NCBI RefSeq assembly: GCF_002157225.2
Contig: NZ_CP020038.1
Coordinates: forward strand, 1,697,001-1,761,000
Reading direction: 5' to 3'
DNA: 64,000 nt
From: Agarilytica rhodophyticola
Lineage (GTDB): Bacteria > Pseudomonadota > Gammaproteobacteria > Pseudomonadales > Cellvibrionaceae
Within the stretch, counting starts at the first letter, position 1, and the number at the start of each line of letters is the position of its first letter. Shown here in pieces: positions 8,484 through 17,916 of this stretch. The translations under genes and the position numbers were made by a program. The notes beneath the pieces are model-generated. The model was not told the DNA's origin. It saw nothing but the letters and a program-made list of their open reading frames with translations, and ran no database searches.

Positions 8484-9905
8484 TTAGGTAAAAAGATCTA
8501 AGGTGCTATTGTCAAAATTTGATAAATTAGGGAATATCTGTTCCAGATCAACTCCTTTCGCGCCCATCCAATTACCGACTGTTGCGCCTAGTTGTTCGAT
8601 CGAAATTTCTGGTATCCAACTACCTCGTTTATCAAGGTATCTTTGCGAACTCGTATCGAGGCTTGGTGCTTGGCCAACAATACGTTTTCCTCGAACTGAC
8701 CCTCCCATAATAAAATGCATACTGCCCCACGCATGATCGGTTCCTGAACCGTTGCCTACCAGCGTTCTGCCAAAGTCAGAGGCTGTAAATGTGGTGACAT
8801 TGTTCCATTCTCCAATAGCGACTAATCCATCTCGAAAGGCTTTTATTTCAGAGGCAAACGATTGGTGTAGTGCAGGAACGCGCGTAACATTATTTGCATG
8901 TGTATCAAAACCACCGATATTTGCATAAAAGATTTGATGCCCAATACTCACTTTTGAACGAATAGAAATAAGTTCTAAAATAGACTTAAGCTGGTTACCT
9001 AAATTACTGTTGGGAAACTCGGTTGTTAGTGCCGGCACATCTGACAGCTCTTCTCGCAATCTATCTCTAGTTGCTAAGCTTGTTTTAAGCCTTTCTTTAA
9101 AATCGTGTTGGAACAAACCATCTGCTAATGGGTAAGTCTTACGCATGTATTGATCGGTCAGAGCCATCGCGTCATTGTTACGAAAACCGATAAAGCGCCC
9201 CTGTAATATATTCGGTACACTTGGTACGCCGCCGTTATAGCTAATTGGAGAAAAATTCTCACCATATAAAAATGAGTCGGAAGAGCCAGAACCGGCGGCG
9301 ACGGACGCAAATATTGACCCTGGAGAATTGGACGGAACCAGTGCATCGAGAATGCGGCCGCCCCAGCCAAATCGCGTGCCTTCAGTGCCTAACGTTCCCC
9401 AAACTGATTGCTGGTCATTGTGGGAAAAAAGTCGAGTAGGTGTACGAACCGTTTTAGATTGAATTTGAGAGCGTGTCGCAGGCTCAATTAAAGGACCAAT
9501 GCCGCTTATAATACTGAGGTCTTCATTTTCAAACATCTCATGAATCGGAGCAAGTTCTCGTGGCATCGCAAATTCCCGGCCACCAAAGTCCGAAGCATTC
9601 AAGGGGTTTAACGGCAGTAAGTCTGAACGACGACGGCTCGCGCCGATTGCGTCACTTTCATAGGCAGCAAATATGTCTTGTCGATGTCCGACTAATTCAT
9701 TAAAAGACTCTGTGTCATATGGAATAACAGTTTCTAAGTGATCCATTCCACCTTTAAAAAATATAAACACCGTGGCTCGATAAGGCTGCGTTTGAGCATA
9801 AGTCTGACGACTAAACCCCAATCCAGCCGCGACGCTGGTTCCAACACCTAGAGCGAGGGCTGCGCCAGAACGTTTAATAAACTCGCGACGTGTTGATTTT
9901 TTCAT
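8484..9905 (-). CDS. DUF1501 family protein, Tat-exported
   Basis: The product has 473 residues. It begins with a twin-arginine signal (STRREFIKRSGAALALG) followed by a hydrophobic segment ending near TYAQ. The body matches the DUF1501 family, which has a sulfatase/alkaline-phosphatase-like fold: FIFFKGGMDHLE near the start, a DNDQQSVWG-like segment, a central GGFDTH, and late SDFGRT and DHAWGS motifs. Length is normal. AAGG lies 8 bases before the ATG. It follows the DUF1800 gene by 10 bases on the same strand; these two families are regularly paired in bacterial genomes. The biochemical role is not established. I infer an exported pair acting in the periplasm or on the surface. Confidence 0.92.
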   Translation of the reverse strand: MKKSTRREFIKRSGAALALGVGTSVAAGLGFSRQTYAQTQPYRATVFIFFKGGMDHLETVIPYDTESFNELVGHRQDIFAAYESDAIGASRRRSDLLPLNPLNASDFGGREFAMPRELAPIHEMFENEDLSIISGIGPLIEPATRSQIQSKTVRTPTRLFSHNDQQSVWGTLGTEGTRFGWGGRILDALVPSNSPGSIFASVAAGSGSSDSFLYGENFSPISYNGGVPSVPNILQGRFIGFRNNDAMALTDQYMRKTYPLADGLFQHDFKERLKTSLATRDRLREELSDVPALTTEFPNSNLGNQLKSILELISIRSKVSIGHQIFYANIGGFDTHANNVTRVPALHQSFASEIKAFRDGLVAIGEWNNVTTFTASDFGRTLVGNGSGTDHAWGSMHFIMGGSVRGKRIVGQAPSLDTSSQRYLDKRGSWIPEISIEQLGATVGNWMGAKGVDLEQIFPNLSNFDNSTLDLFT

Positions 9906-9915
9906 ATCTTTACCT

Positions 9916-11856
9916 TTAACGAATAATAATATAATTGGGTGATAGCATCACAAGGTTAACCGCGAGCTGAACACGAGATGTGATATCTGCCTGACGATTG
10001 CTGTCATCGCGCAACACTGTTGCGGTAACCGCTTCAGTAATATCGTTTTTTTCGTCTTGTGTAAGCCGCCCAGCTGTCAAAAGTAAATCGAGGTGGTCTA
10101 CAAGTTCGGCAGGGTTATCGGCCAATGCTATTTCGTCTTCATATTTAGGGGTGAAGGAATCTATATCCCTGTCAATCCGCGATGACCTGTTGTAAATAAA
10201 CGTACTTAGTGCATCATTAGCACGATAAATATTCACCGGTGTAAACAATTGCAGTTCAGGTGCTGTTAAATTTCGAGCGCCGCTTTCTGTTGATGGTGCG
10301 ACGTAGCCTGGGCGATAAAAGTTAAATACTGAGGGCGAACGAAAAGGCTGCTGTCCTAGAGGTGCGCCACGACCAGTATTTAAAGAAAATTCATTTGACG
10401 GCAAGATGTCTTTAACTTTCATGGCTCTCACCCAATGAGCAAAATTCAGCACAGGCTCTCGAATTTTTCCAAATGCTGTAGTAGTGTTCGTATCGCTGTG
10501 TACTTCTCTGTCCAGAAGAATAGCCGCGATTGTGGCCCGCAGATTTCCGCGCTGGCTATCTCCAAAGTTTGTTCCGTTTGCCGATGTGTAAAGACCCGAC
10601 TCAAACGCATTAGCCACTCGCTCCACATAGTCTTTAGAGGGGTGAGTTGCCGTAAAGCGCTGAATTAAAATACGGCTGATAAAAGGCGCTACATTAGGGT
10701 GGGCAAAGATATGATCAAGTGCCATCTCGATACTAGTTGTACCGTCCGTATCGGCGGGAATGGTAAGACCCAAAAAAGTTTTTTCAAGTTTTGAATGTTG
10801 TTCTTCAAACATCTTTAAAGGCAAGTATTCAAAATCACGTACACGCTTTCTGAAATTACCAAAATCAGAACTTTCTGAATAGAGCCCTGTGAATACGCGT
10901 GCTAAACCGACCACATCATCGTTTGTGTAGGTTTCAATTTCATTGCCATCATTATTGAGCTTGGGCGTTCCATCCATATTGAGTTCGACCAGGCCGATAG
11001 AAAACAGCTGCATAATTTCACGTGCATAGTTCTCGTCTGGTCTACGCCCAGTCGCTGGGTCACCTTTCCTATTGCCCATGTAACTGAGATAGCGTGCCAT
11101 CCAATTAGAATAGGTGATGTCCTCCAGCAACTGGCGATAGTTACCGAAGCTATTTTTTGATAGCTGGTCGATATAGTAAGCAACTTCCAGGGACTGATTA
11201 CTCATAGGCTGATCAGCCGCCACGATAATTTGTGACAATGCGAAGATCATACGTTGGCGCAATTGATCTTCACGATCGAGAATAGATTCCCAAACATAGG
11301 GAACATGGTACTGACCATTTGTAGGTATGGGGTCAATTTGATCTCGCGCTACCAACGGCGCTAACACATGAGAGCGGCGAGGCTTTGCAAATTCGTTTTT
11401 TATCCACTCGGCAGCGTCTCGACCAACCCAAGATTCTATGTCTTCGATGGTATTACCAAAGCTAGCTTTGATTAAAAATGCTGCGCTTTTTTGTGGCGTG
11501 TCGAGTACATTGAGATTGTCTGGTGGCGAAGCTACCACTGGGGCTGAGGAGGGCGTCGGGCTTGGTGTGGAAGTCTGCCTGATGACTGGAGTCGGGGCGG
11601 GGGATGGCGTTAAGACAGTGCCTGGGGGTGAATCCGAGGAACCGAGGCTATCATCTTGTGCTGGAAAAAGACCTTCAGAGCCATTCCCACCACAGCCACT
11701 TAACAAAGCAACACTCGTTAGTACGACAAGCAGGTTCAACCTATTATTGCTATCAGTGTTTTTTTCTTTATTTTGTGTGAGTTGCGCTAATTTAAACATC
11801 GTTTTTGTCAATGGTTGAGTTATTTTATAGTATGTGACTGGTGTATTATGAAGCAT
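9916..11856 (-). CDS. DUF1800 family lipoprotein
   Basis: The longest ORF has 646 residues. A lipobox (LTSVALLSGC) near residue 56 predicts a lipoprotein. A Pro/Thr/Ser-rich linker follows, then a DUF1800 domain: FLIKASFGNTIEDIE, RQRMIFALSQIIVAAD, YAREIMQLFSIGLVEL, and a late LMLSPNYIIIR terminus. The start is uncertain: the ATG at 11799 gives a more normal signal peptide but neither it nor 11856 has a clear ribosome binding site. It is first in an operon with the DUF1501 gene 10 bases downstream. The molecular function is unknown. Confidence 0.9.
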   Translation of the reverse strand: MLHNTPVTYYKITQPLTKTMFKLAQLTQNKEKNTDSNNRLNLLVVLTSVALLSGCGGNGSEGLFPAQDDSLGSSDSPPGTVLTPSPAPTPVIRQTSTPSPTPSSAPVVASPPDNLNVLDTPQKSAAFLIKASFGNTIEDIESWVGRDAAEWIKNEFAKPRRSHVLAPLVARDQIDPIPTNGQYHVPYVWESILDREDQLRQRMIFALSQIIVAADQPMSNQSLEVAYYIDQLSKNSFGNYRQLLEDITYSNWMARYLSYMGNRKGDPATGRRPDENYAREIMQLFSIGLVELNMDGTPKLNNDGNEIETYTNDDVVGLARVFTGLYSESSDFGNFRKRVRDFEYLPLKMFEEQHSKLEKTFLGLTIPADTDGTTSIEMALDHIFAHPNVAPFISRILIQRFTATHPSKDYVERVANAFESGLYTSANGTNFGDSQRGNLRATIAAILLDREVHSDTNTTTAFGKIREPVLNFAHWVRAMKVKDILPSNEFSLNTGRGAPLGQQPFRSPSVFNFYRPGYVAPSTESGARNLTAPELQLFTPVNIYRANDALSTFIYNRSSRIDRDIDSFTPKYEDEIALADNPAELVDHLDLLLTAGRLTQDEKNDITEAVTATVLRDDSNRQADITSRVQLAVNLVMLSPNYIIIR

Positions 11857-13424
11857 TATTTTGACTGCATATCAAAACAGTAGGAATTATCCACAGAGAT
11901 CTTACTAAAGTTTTGGGCGAAGCGATGCGCCTTAATTCACAATGATATTTATTTTTTTACCCAATATTTTTTACCAAAGATAGCGTGTGTCCAATAGAAG
12001 AGGGAGCAGATATCGCCTCGCTTTACGATACGGTTTCAATTTTTTTATGATACAGTTTCAACTTTTACTAAAAAATAAAACTGACATAGTGTATGTAAAT
12101 CTTCGTTGATAAAGCATTTTATCTTCTACTTAAACGTACTATAACACCGACAAGTATTCTCTAATAATTGGAATATCTCAACTACAACAAATTAATAACA
12201 TACACCATGTATTTTTATTTGCTTTCTTAGCAGAATAGTTGTCTTTAAATAAACCTGCTAGCTCCCTGATATGCATTAGCATTGTATTTTTCTATATTAA
12301 TTTTTTCTCTTGTTATTATCCCGTACTAACAAGGCTCTTAAAACTCTGAATCCCAAAGACATATAATAATAGTAGGTGAAGCTCTTTAAGAATTAATTTT
12401 TGGCTATGAAGAGCAACAACATTGGTATTGGTTGCTCTTCATAGGTGCTTGATCTGATGCTATCAGACTTAGGGTATCTCTTAATGTGACTAAGTCACTT
12501 GTTTTGATTGTTAATGTTACTTTTCGTCCAAGTCTTTTTAGGGGGAGGAGATTGTGAATGCTCACGAACATTAATATTTTTCGCTGTTAACTCTTTGCAG
12601 CCAGGATTGTGAAATATGAGTTTAATGTGTTTTCCAATCATAACTGAAATCTTGTCGTAGCCGTAAGCAATGGGTGCTTATTTCATATATACGGCATAAT
12701 AGGTATAAAATCTTCTTCAGTTTTTATTTTTCTATGTTAAGTTTATTTTGACGTAGCCCAATTTAACATTTAGTTTTCTTACGTTAGTTACGGTTTATAA
12801 GGATTTTGATATGTACTTATAAAATGTATTTTAAGAAGAGTTAGTTTTTATTGAAGATGTTTTAAGTGCTTCATAGATGCGCAATTTTTTATGTCTGAGA
12901 AATTGTTATGAAATTTATACATGTGTCCATTAAATAAGTAAGAAAATTAAATCCTAAAATTTTATATGAAATAACCTGAAAGAAATATTGGCTAATAAAA
13001 TTTGGAAAGATAAATTATTGCTTATCGGTATCCCGGTTTTACATATTTGGGCCAAGGAATCCATCTTCTAAATATGTAAACTATTGGCTAACAATTTTCA
13101 TGAGATTTTTATAGAGAAAGCAATAACATACTCCACTGTTAGTCGATATATTATACACCATCTTTTCTACGGCTCTAGTTGCGTACTAGAGAACCTGCCT
13201 CGGTGTGAAGGTAGTGGAGCTAGGTTTCAACTATGTGGATGTTATTATTTGAAGCTGACAAAATATACTAGGGAAGATATGATAAGACGGCTGGATTCAA
13301 CGACCACCAACAGTCCTAGGTCTCACCATTAAACTTGTTAAGTAACTTTTATGATTTTGCATAGAGGACATAGAGTGTAATATAAGCAGTATTTTTTCGT
13401 AGAATTAACCTATGTCATAGTACT
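11857..13424. other. Long AT-rich gap with one strong hairpin
   Basis: I see no gene with a credible start and composition here. The only clear structure is the hairpin at 12406-12442, listed separately. An 82-codon ORF at 13084-13332 begins with TTG, has no ribosome binding site and no motif. Confidence 0.6.
12406..12442. other. Isolated 12-bp hairpin
   Basis: Perfect arms ATGAAGAGCAAC and GTTGCTCTTCAT enclose a 13-base loop. No gene ends nearby on either strand and no T-run follows directly. It may be the remains of a terminator, or part of a small RNA. Confidence 0.5.
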
Positions 13425-13665
13425 GTTGGAAGTCATACCCTCTGATTAACGTACGATAACTGAGTTTGGCGAGATAGAACGTCGCTCGGTAAGTATGATT
13501 TGTATATAAATCGACTAAATAATTGGCGTGTTTAGAATCGACACTTAGACGATATTTGGCTTCAATATATGCTGGGTGGTCGTTCCACTATGTAGAATAT
13601 ATAAAGGTATGAAGGCGCTTAGATTTGCGCCGACAAGGTAAAATACGTTTAATAGACATCTCTGT
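13425..13665 (-). pseudogene. Decayed tandem paralogue of the gene at 13743-14018
   Basis: Read on the minus strand, this stretch gives IKRILPCRRKSK, then a TAG stop, then WNDHPAYIEA, NYLVDLYT and ATFYLAKLSYRT. The intact neighbour has IERILPCRRKSK, WNDHPAYIKA, DYLVDLYT and QTFYLGELGYRT in the same order and spacing. The copy has an in-frame stop and no clear start, so it is a broken tandem duplicate. Confidence 0.85.
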
Positions 13666-13742
13666 TTTATAGTGTGGACGTGTACTACTGTTTTTGTTCA
13701 CACTATATTAAAAGTAGTCCTCTAATAGATCGTATAATTTTA

Positions 13743-14018
13743 TTAAAATATGTAGTATTTCATAAAGGTTCGATAACCTAGTTCACCGAGATAAAATGTT
13801 TGTCGAGGTTCATCATCAGTGTATAGATCAACTAAGTAGTCGGCATGTTCCAAGGGAACAGATAAACAGCACATTGCTTTAATATAAGCAGGATGATCAT
13901 TCCAGAGTGTCTTATAAAAAAAACTATCGACCCATTTAGATTTTCTTCGACAGGGTAAAATGCGTTCAATAGAAACCTCCGCTATACAAAGGTCTTGTGT
14001 CTGGCTAACTGTGTTCAT
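13743..14018 (-). CDS. Hypothetical protein with a decayed tandem copy
   Basis: The product has about 91 residues from the ATG at 14018; a TTG at 14030 would add four. It has no signal peptide. It contains a basic patch (LPCRRKSKW), a WNDHPAYIKAMCC segment and ends YLGELGYRTFMKYYIF. A broken copy lies directly downstream on the same strand, and the conserved residues in that copy show that the reading frame was once under selection. The family is not recognised. The next 570 bases upstream (14031-14588) hold nothing I can support. Confidence 0.6.
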   Translation of the reverse strand: MNTVSQTQDLCIAEVSIERILPCRRKSKWVDSFFYKTLWNDHPAYIKAMCCLSVPLEHADYLVDLYTDDEPRQTFYLGELGYRTFMKYYIF

Positions 14019-14588
14019 TTTGAGTATCAAATAACCTTATAAATAATGTATAAACTTTTACGATAAATTGTTGCTGTTATAAATAAAATGGCAGAAATAT
14101 ATTCTAATAAGTACTTACGTCCTAATAGTGGCGTTTTTATCGAATACTGTTCGGTTTTTTAGATGCCAAACAGGTCTCTTTGATTTTTGTCAACTCATGA
14201 GTAACGAGTATCCGTAGTAGACTAGTTGATTAGTGCTATCAGCAGCATAGGCAAATAAATAACCAAACATTTGTTTGAGTAATCATTGATCTCCTCCTTA
14301 TGAGATTGATTGACGTTAAGTACTGGTCACTGCTGAATTTGTCCAAAGTGAATTGAGCCAAATTGAATGCAATAATTCATTTGTACCTTCTGTTCTCATT
14401 CTATAAGAGGTTATCTGCATCCAAATAGCCTTATCGCAATCTAAGATAGAGTGTGGCGAGGCAAGCTATTATCGCCGATAACTCTTAACGGTTTGGTTTT
14501 ATTGTTTAGGGTTCTGCGCTAGCGCTTGTAAGTCATTTACAGCTTACTTCCGCTTTTTTTAAGTCGCAAAGAATTATGCTGTTGGTTA

Positions 14589-15635
14589 TTAAATTCGATA
14601 ACTTACAGCAATTCTTCGGGGTAAATAGCTAAACAATTTCTTTGTCCATATAGAAGAGCTGAGTATCCTAGTAAATAATGGTTTGAATAACTTGTTTTTC
14701 ACATATACATCAAAAATTATAATACTAAGAGAAGTAGTTAAAAATATAACAGAATAAAGTATAAATTCTGATTTAATATTTAGGCCATATACAACGAGAA
14801 GTATCAATGGAAAGTGCATAAGATAGAGTGGATAAGATAAATCGCCGAGGTAATTTAATATATTTTTTGCAGAATCACCGATTTTAATATAGTGTGAAAA
14901 TAATAATATTAAGTAAGTGCCACCCAGCGTCACTATGTTTAATTTATGAGTGAAATTACTGCTTAACACTAGTAAGGTTATACACAGTATACCACCAATA
15001 AAATCTAGCTTTGGTTCTCTCTTGTATAGGCAGAAGCCCAATAACCAAATCCACAAGTATTTAAGTGCATTAAATTTAAGTAGCATAATATAAAATATAC
15101 TTGCTTCAGGTTTGTTCGGTAGAATATATACAATACCTGAAATAGCAATCAGTATATATAAATACCTCTTTTTCATAAAGCAAAATATAGGAGCTAAAAC
15201 GTAGAAAAAGAACTCTATACTTAACGACCAGAAAGGGCCGTTATATACTAATGCTTTAACAAAAAACATTTGCGTCATGAACATATTGCCGATTATCTTC
15301 CCCCAGCTATCTGCTGGAAATATTGGGTTATCCATAGTTGAGACGATAAAACTCTGAACGAAAAGAGTTAACAAAAGTGAAGCAAAATAGAGAGGGTAAA
15401 TACGAAGAAGCCGTCTCAGTATAAAACCCTGAGGCCTGCTCTCGATAGACGCGGCAATTGAAAATCCAGAAATTAGCAAAAAAGCAGCGACTGAAGCTTT
15501 TGCTCCAAACATGTAAAATGCTGCTGCGATCCCTCCTGGTGCATAAAAATCTACGTGAGCAGTCATTACTATCCAGGCAAGAAAAAAACGTAATCCTGCG
15601 AGTAGTGGCCAATTTACAGATCTAGAATTGTACAT
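14589..15635 (-). CDS. Acyltransferase family 3 (OafA/NodX-type) membrane protein
   Basis: The product has 348 residues and about ten hydrophobic segments, the normal size for acyltransferase-3 proteins. Family marks are visible in order: GLRFFLAWIVMTAH with the conserved His near residue 27, FLLISGFSIAASI, RRLLRIYPLYF near residue 75, and FWSLSIEFFFYVLAP. These enzymes move acetyl or other acyl groups across the inner membrane onto surface glycans or lipids; the acceptor here is unknown. GGAG lies 7 bases before the ATG. The gene stands alone in an AT-rich gap with no glycan genes beside it. Confidence 0.9.
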   Translation of the reverse strand: MYNSRSVNWPLLAGLRFFLAWIVMTAHVDFYAPGGIAAAFYMFGAKASVAAFLLISGFSIAASIESRPQGFILRRLLRIYPLYFASLLLTLFVQSFIVSTMDNPIFPADSWGKIIGNMFMTQMFFVKALVYNGPFWSLSIEFFFYVLAPIFCFMKKRYLYILIAISGIVYILPNKPEASIFYIMLLKFNALKYLWIWLLGFCLYKREPKLDFIGGILCITLLVLSSNFTHKLNIVTLGGTYLILLFSHYIKIGDSAKNILNYLGDLSYPLYLMHFPLILLVVYGLNIKSEFILYSVIFLTTSLSIIIFDVYVKNKLFKPLFTRILSSSIWTKKLFSYLPRRIAVSYRI

Positions 15636-16340
15636 GTTAACTCTCCATGTAATATGTGAACTAAGTTTTTTAATATAAAGGTAACTGACGTTTTTATTTT
15701 ACATAGACAGTACTTGTTCTGAGCGGCCAGCGCAAAGAACGAGTAAAGTCTTTTTATGCTAAGAAGGAGTAGTATTGACCACCCATCCTTTGTGTAAGGT
15801 TAGAAAGCTATTTTTAGCTTTATCGAAATTACTTCTCACATTGGTTTAGTATAATATTTTTCTAATATTTGTCTACGGTATTGGCATTTAAGGAATAAGA
15901 TTGGCGTACAAATTTATTTTGATAAAAATTAAGGTATGATGATATTCGACTATGTATGATTTTTGTTCCCACAGGTTTATAAAATAAAAAACTTATAAAA
16001 CAACCTCAGAGCTTTATGGGGTTTAATAATCATTGTCTGTGTTTTTTAAATCGTCACTAACCAGAAGCTTGGAGCATCATCATGGTGATGATAGTTGATT
16101 TAGTTTTTGGTGACAGTAAAACGAAAAATATGAAGTGTTAATATACTGAAAAGTGCATTTTTTTTGAAGATATTTTTCGAAAATAGGAAAATAATAGAAG
16201 AGAAGATTTTTCCGTAATATAAAATTTACTGTGTTTGGTGCAATATGTTTAAGCCAAGGTTAAAGAAATGATTTTATCTTTTAGATGATCGCTATTATTA
16301 TATGATAGTAAACTGCAATTAAAAACTGATGAAACGTTAT
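15636..16340. other. AT-rich gap
   Basis: No gene or strong structure supported. Confidence 0.5.
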
Positions 16341-16560
16341 GAGGTGAAATTCCTTGCCGCTCACGGTATTGACGTTTAGCCACTTACCTAAATAGCCTTG
16401 AGAGTTACAGATATTTTCGGTCGTATTATTTTGCAAGGTGTTATCTCCTGCGCAATCAAATATTTGATATTGATGATAAAATTGAACTTTAAGTAAATTC
16501 TTTCATAATACACGTTATTAGTGGCAAGGTGGGCGGTGATTTCACTAGGGTATGTTAAAA
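16341..16560 (-). pseudogene. Fossil fragment of an RHS gene
   Basis: On the minus strand this reads PSEITAHLATNNVYYERIY, then after a frameshift QFYHQYQIFDCAGDNT, NICNSQGYLGKW and NVNTVSGKEF. The main RHS gene near 55840-56030 encodes PSETATHFATDDVHYEKV, QFGRQHQVFDAAGDNT, NIYNSQGYLSQV and DANSVNGEKR in the same order. The similarity continues at DNA level across the whole stretch. The fragment has frame damage and no start, so it is a relic of a homologous RHS gene about 40 kb from the main locus. Confidence 0.85.
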
Positions 16561-17164
16561 ATTGAATGTCATATGAAGGGCTTGGGTTAATGATAAGTTT
16601 TGGATTAATACTTGAGGGTAGTCTAAAGAATGATAAGTTTGGTGAATATATCACAACTATATAGGTAGGCAAAGTGAAGGGTAAAATTATAAAAAACATA
16701 ACATAAAAGATTGTCAAAAAATACAATATCAAATTTTCTGCAGAATATTACCGATAAAGTTATAGGACAAACAGTCCGCTAAATCTGTTCAATTGCGATA
16801 CATAGCTAATTATATGTATCGCATAATATAGCTATCACAACCACTTTTTTCACTGTTTAAAACTCTTTTCATCACTATTTTGGGTCAGTAATTTATTGGC
16901 TAAATTAATATTAATGTATTTTAATAAATTTAGTATGTGTTATGGCCTTATATTCATTTTAAAAAAAATATGAATTTTAAGTGACTATATGTGATAAAAA
17001 AATAAAACCAAATTGTTTTTATCTCTACATACCTATTGGTTTCTCTCTCGACTCTCGATATTTGACTTTTAAGAAGTTTATTTTCCGGCTTATTAAGTAA
17101 GCTAATGACTGATGCTTGTTTTTTTAGGGCTTGAGCCAGCCCTAAATAGGAGAGGAAACGATTC

Positions 17165-17293
17165 TTATCTTACTTTGATTCCTAGCCTATTTTTAGATGT
17201 TCTAACACTTGCAAGGTTTATACTTGAGGAACTATTGCTAGGGTTAATGTTAGTAGGCTTCGCAGTAGAATAAGAAGAGATATTGTCATTCAT
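17165..17293 (-). CDS. Short Ser/Asn/Thr-rich ORF (possible effector N-terminus)
   Basis: The product has 42 residues, beginning MNDNISSYSTAKPTNINPSN and ending LGIKVR. AAAGGTAG lies 7 bases before the ATG, a good ribosome binding site. The Ser/Asn/Thr/Pro-rich sequence resembles the N-termini of the proteins at 24.5 and 41.8 kb. It may be the surviving start of a longer lost gene. The rest of 16561-17916 shows no supported gene. Confidence 0.35.
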   Translation of the reverse strand: MNDNISSYSTAKPTNINPSNSSSSINLASVRTSKNRLGIKVR

Positions 17294-17916
17294 AAAGCTA
17301 CCTTTGGTGATTAAATTTAAAAAGTTAGTTAAATGTGCCCTTGCGATAGAAATACTTCATTGTATAGCTGAGCTATTCTGTAACTGCATTTTTTATTCAG
17401 ATCGCTTTTTATACTTGAGTGTTAAGTGGTGGTAAAAAAAATGATGCTTTTGGCGAAATTCTTGTATTGAAATAAATATATAAAAGCTAGGCTTGAAGAG
17501 ACAAAATTCTGAAAAAATTCAAGACCGTAATGTTGAAAGTTGAGGTGCGTAAATTCACAAAAAAGTGATAAGGAAAATAACGCAAGAGACGAAAATATCC
17601 GTTGCTAAATAGACAACTTAGGCATGTACTAAAGTAAATGGGAGAGTAAAATGATAAAGCTGAAAAATAATTCATTATACGACTCATGGTTTTTAGTATT
17701 GGCTTCCTTCCCAATTTTATTTTACTAACGAATATGTATGAATCTAATTTTACTTAATTGTTACAATTAAGTAATTAAATGTAATTAATTGTAATGTGCT
17801 AATTAATTATCAAATTGTATTCAGTTTTTTTAATAATACTATTTTTAGTTATTGACTCATCAATGAAATCATCATATTTTCCCGTTTGTATTTAATAATG
17901 GATAACTGAGGTTTTT

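Noticed and set aside
16388..16732. 114-codon minus-strand ORF as a gene
   Set aside because: Its C-terminal half is an RHS fossil read partly in the wrong frame; no binding site.
17130..17147. Hairpin AGGGCT...AGCCCT as terminator
   Set aside because: The T-run is on the wrong side for either strand's adjacent gene; only a short stem.
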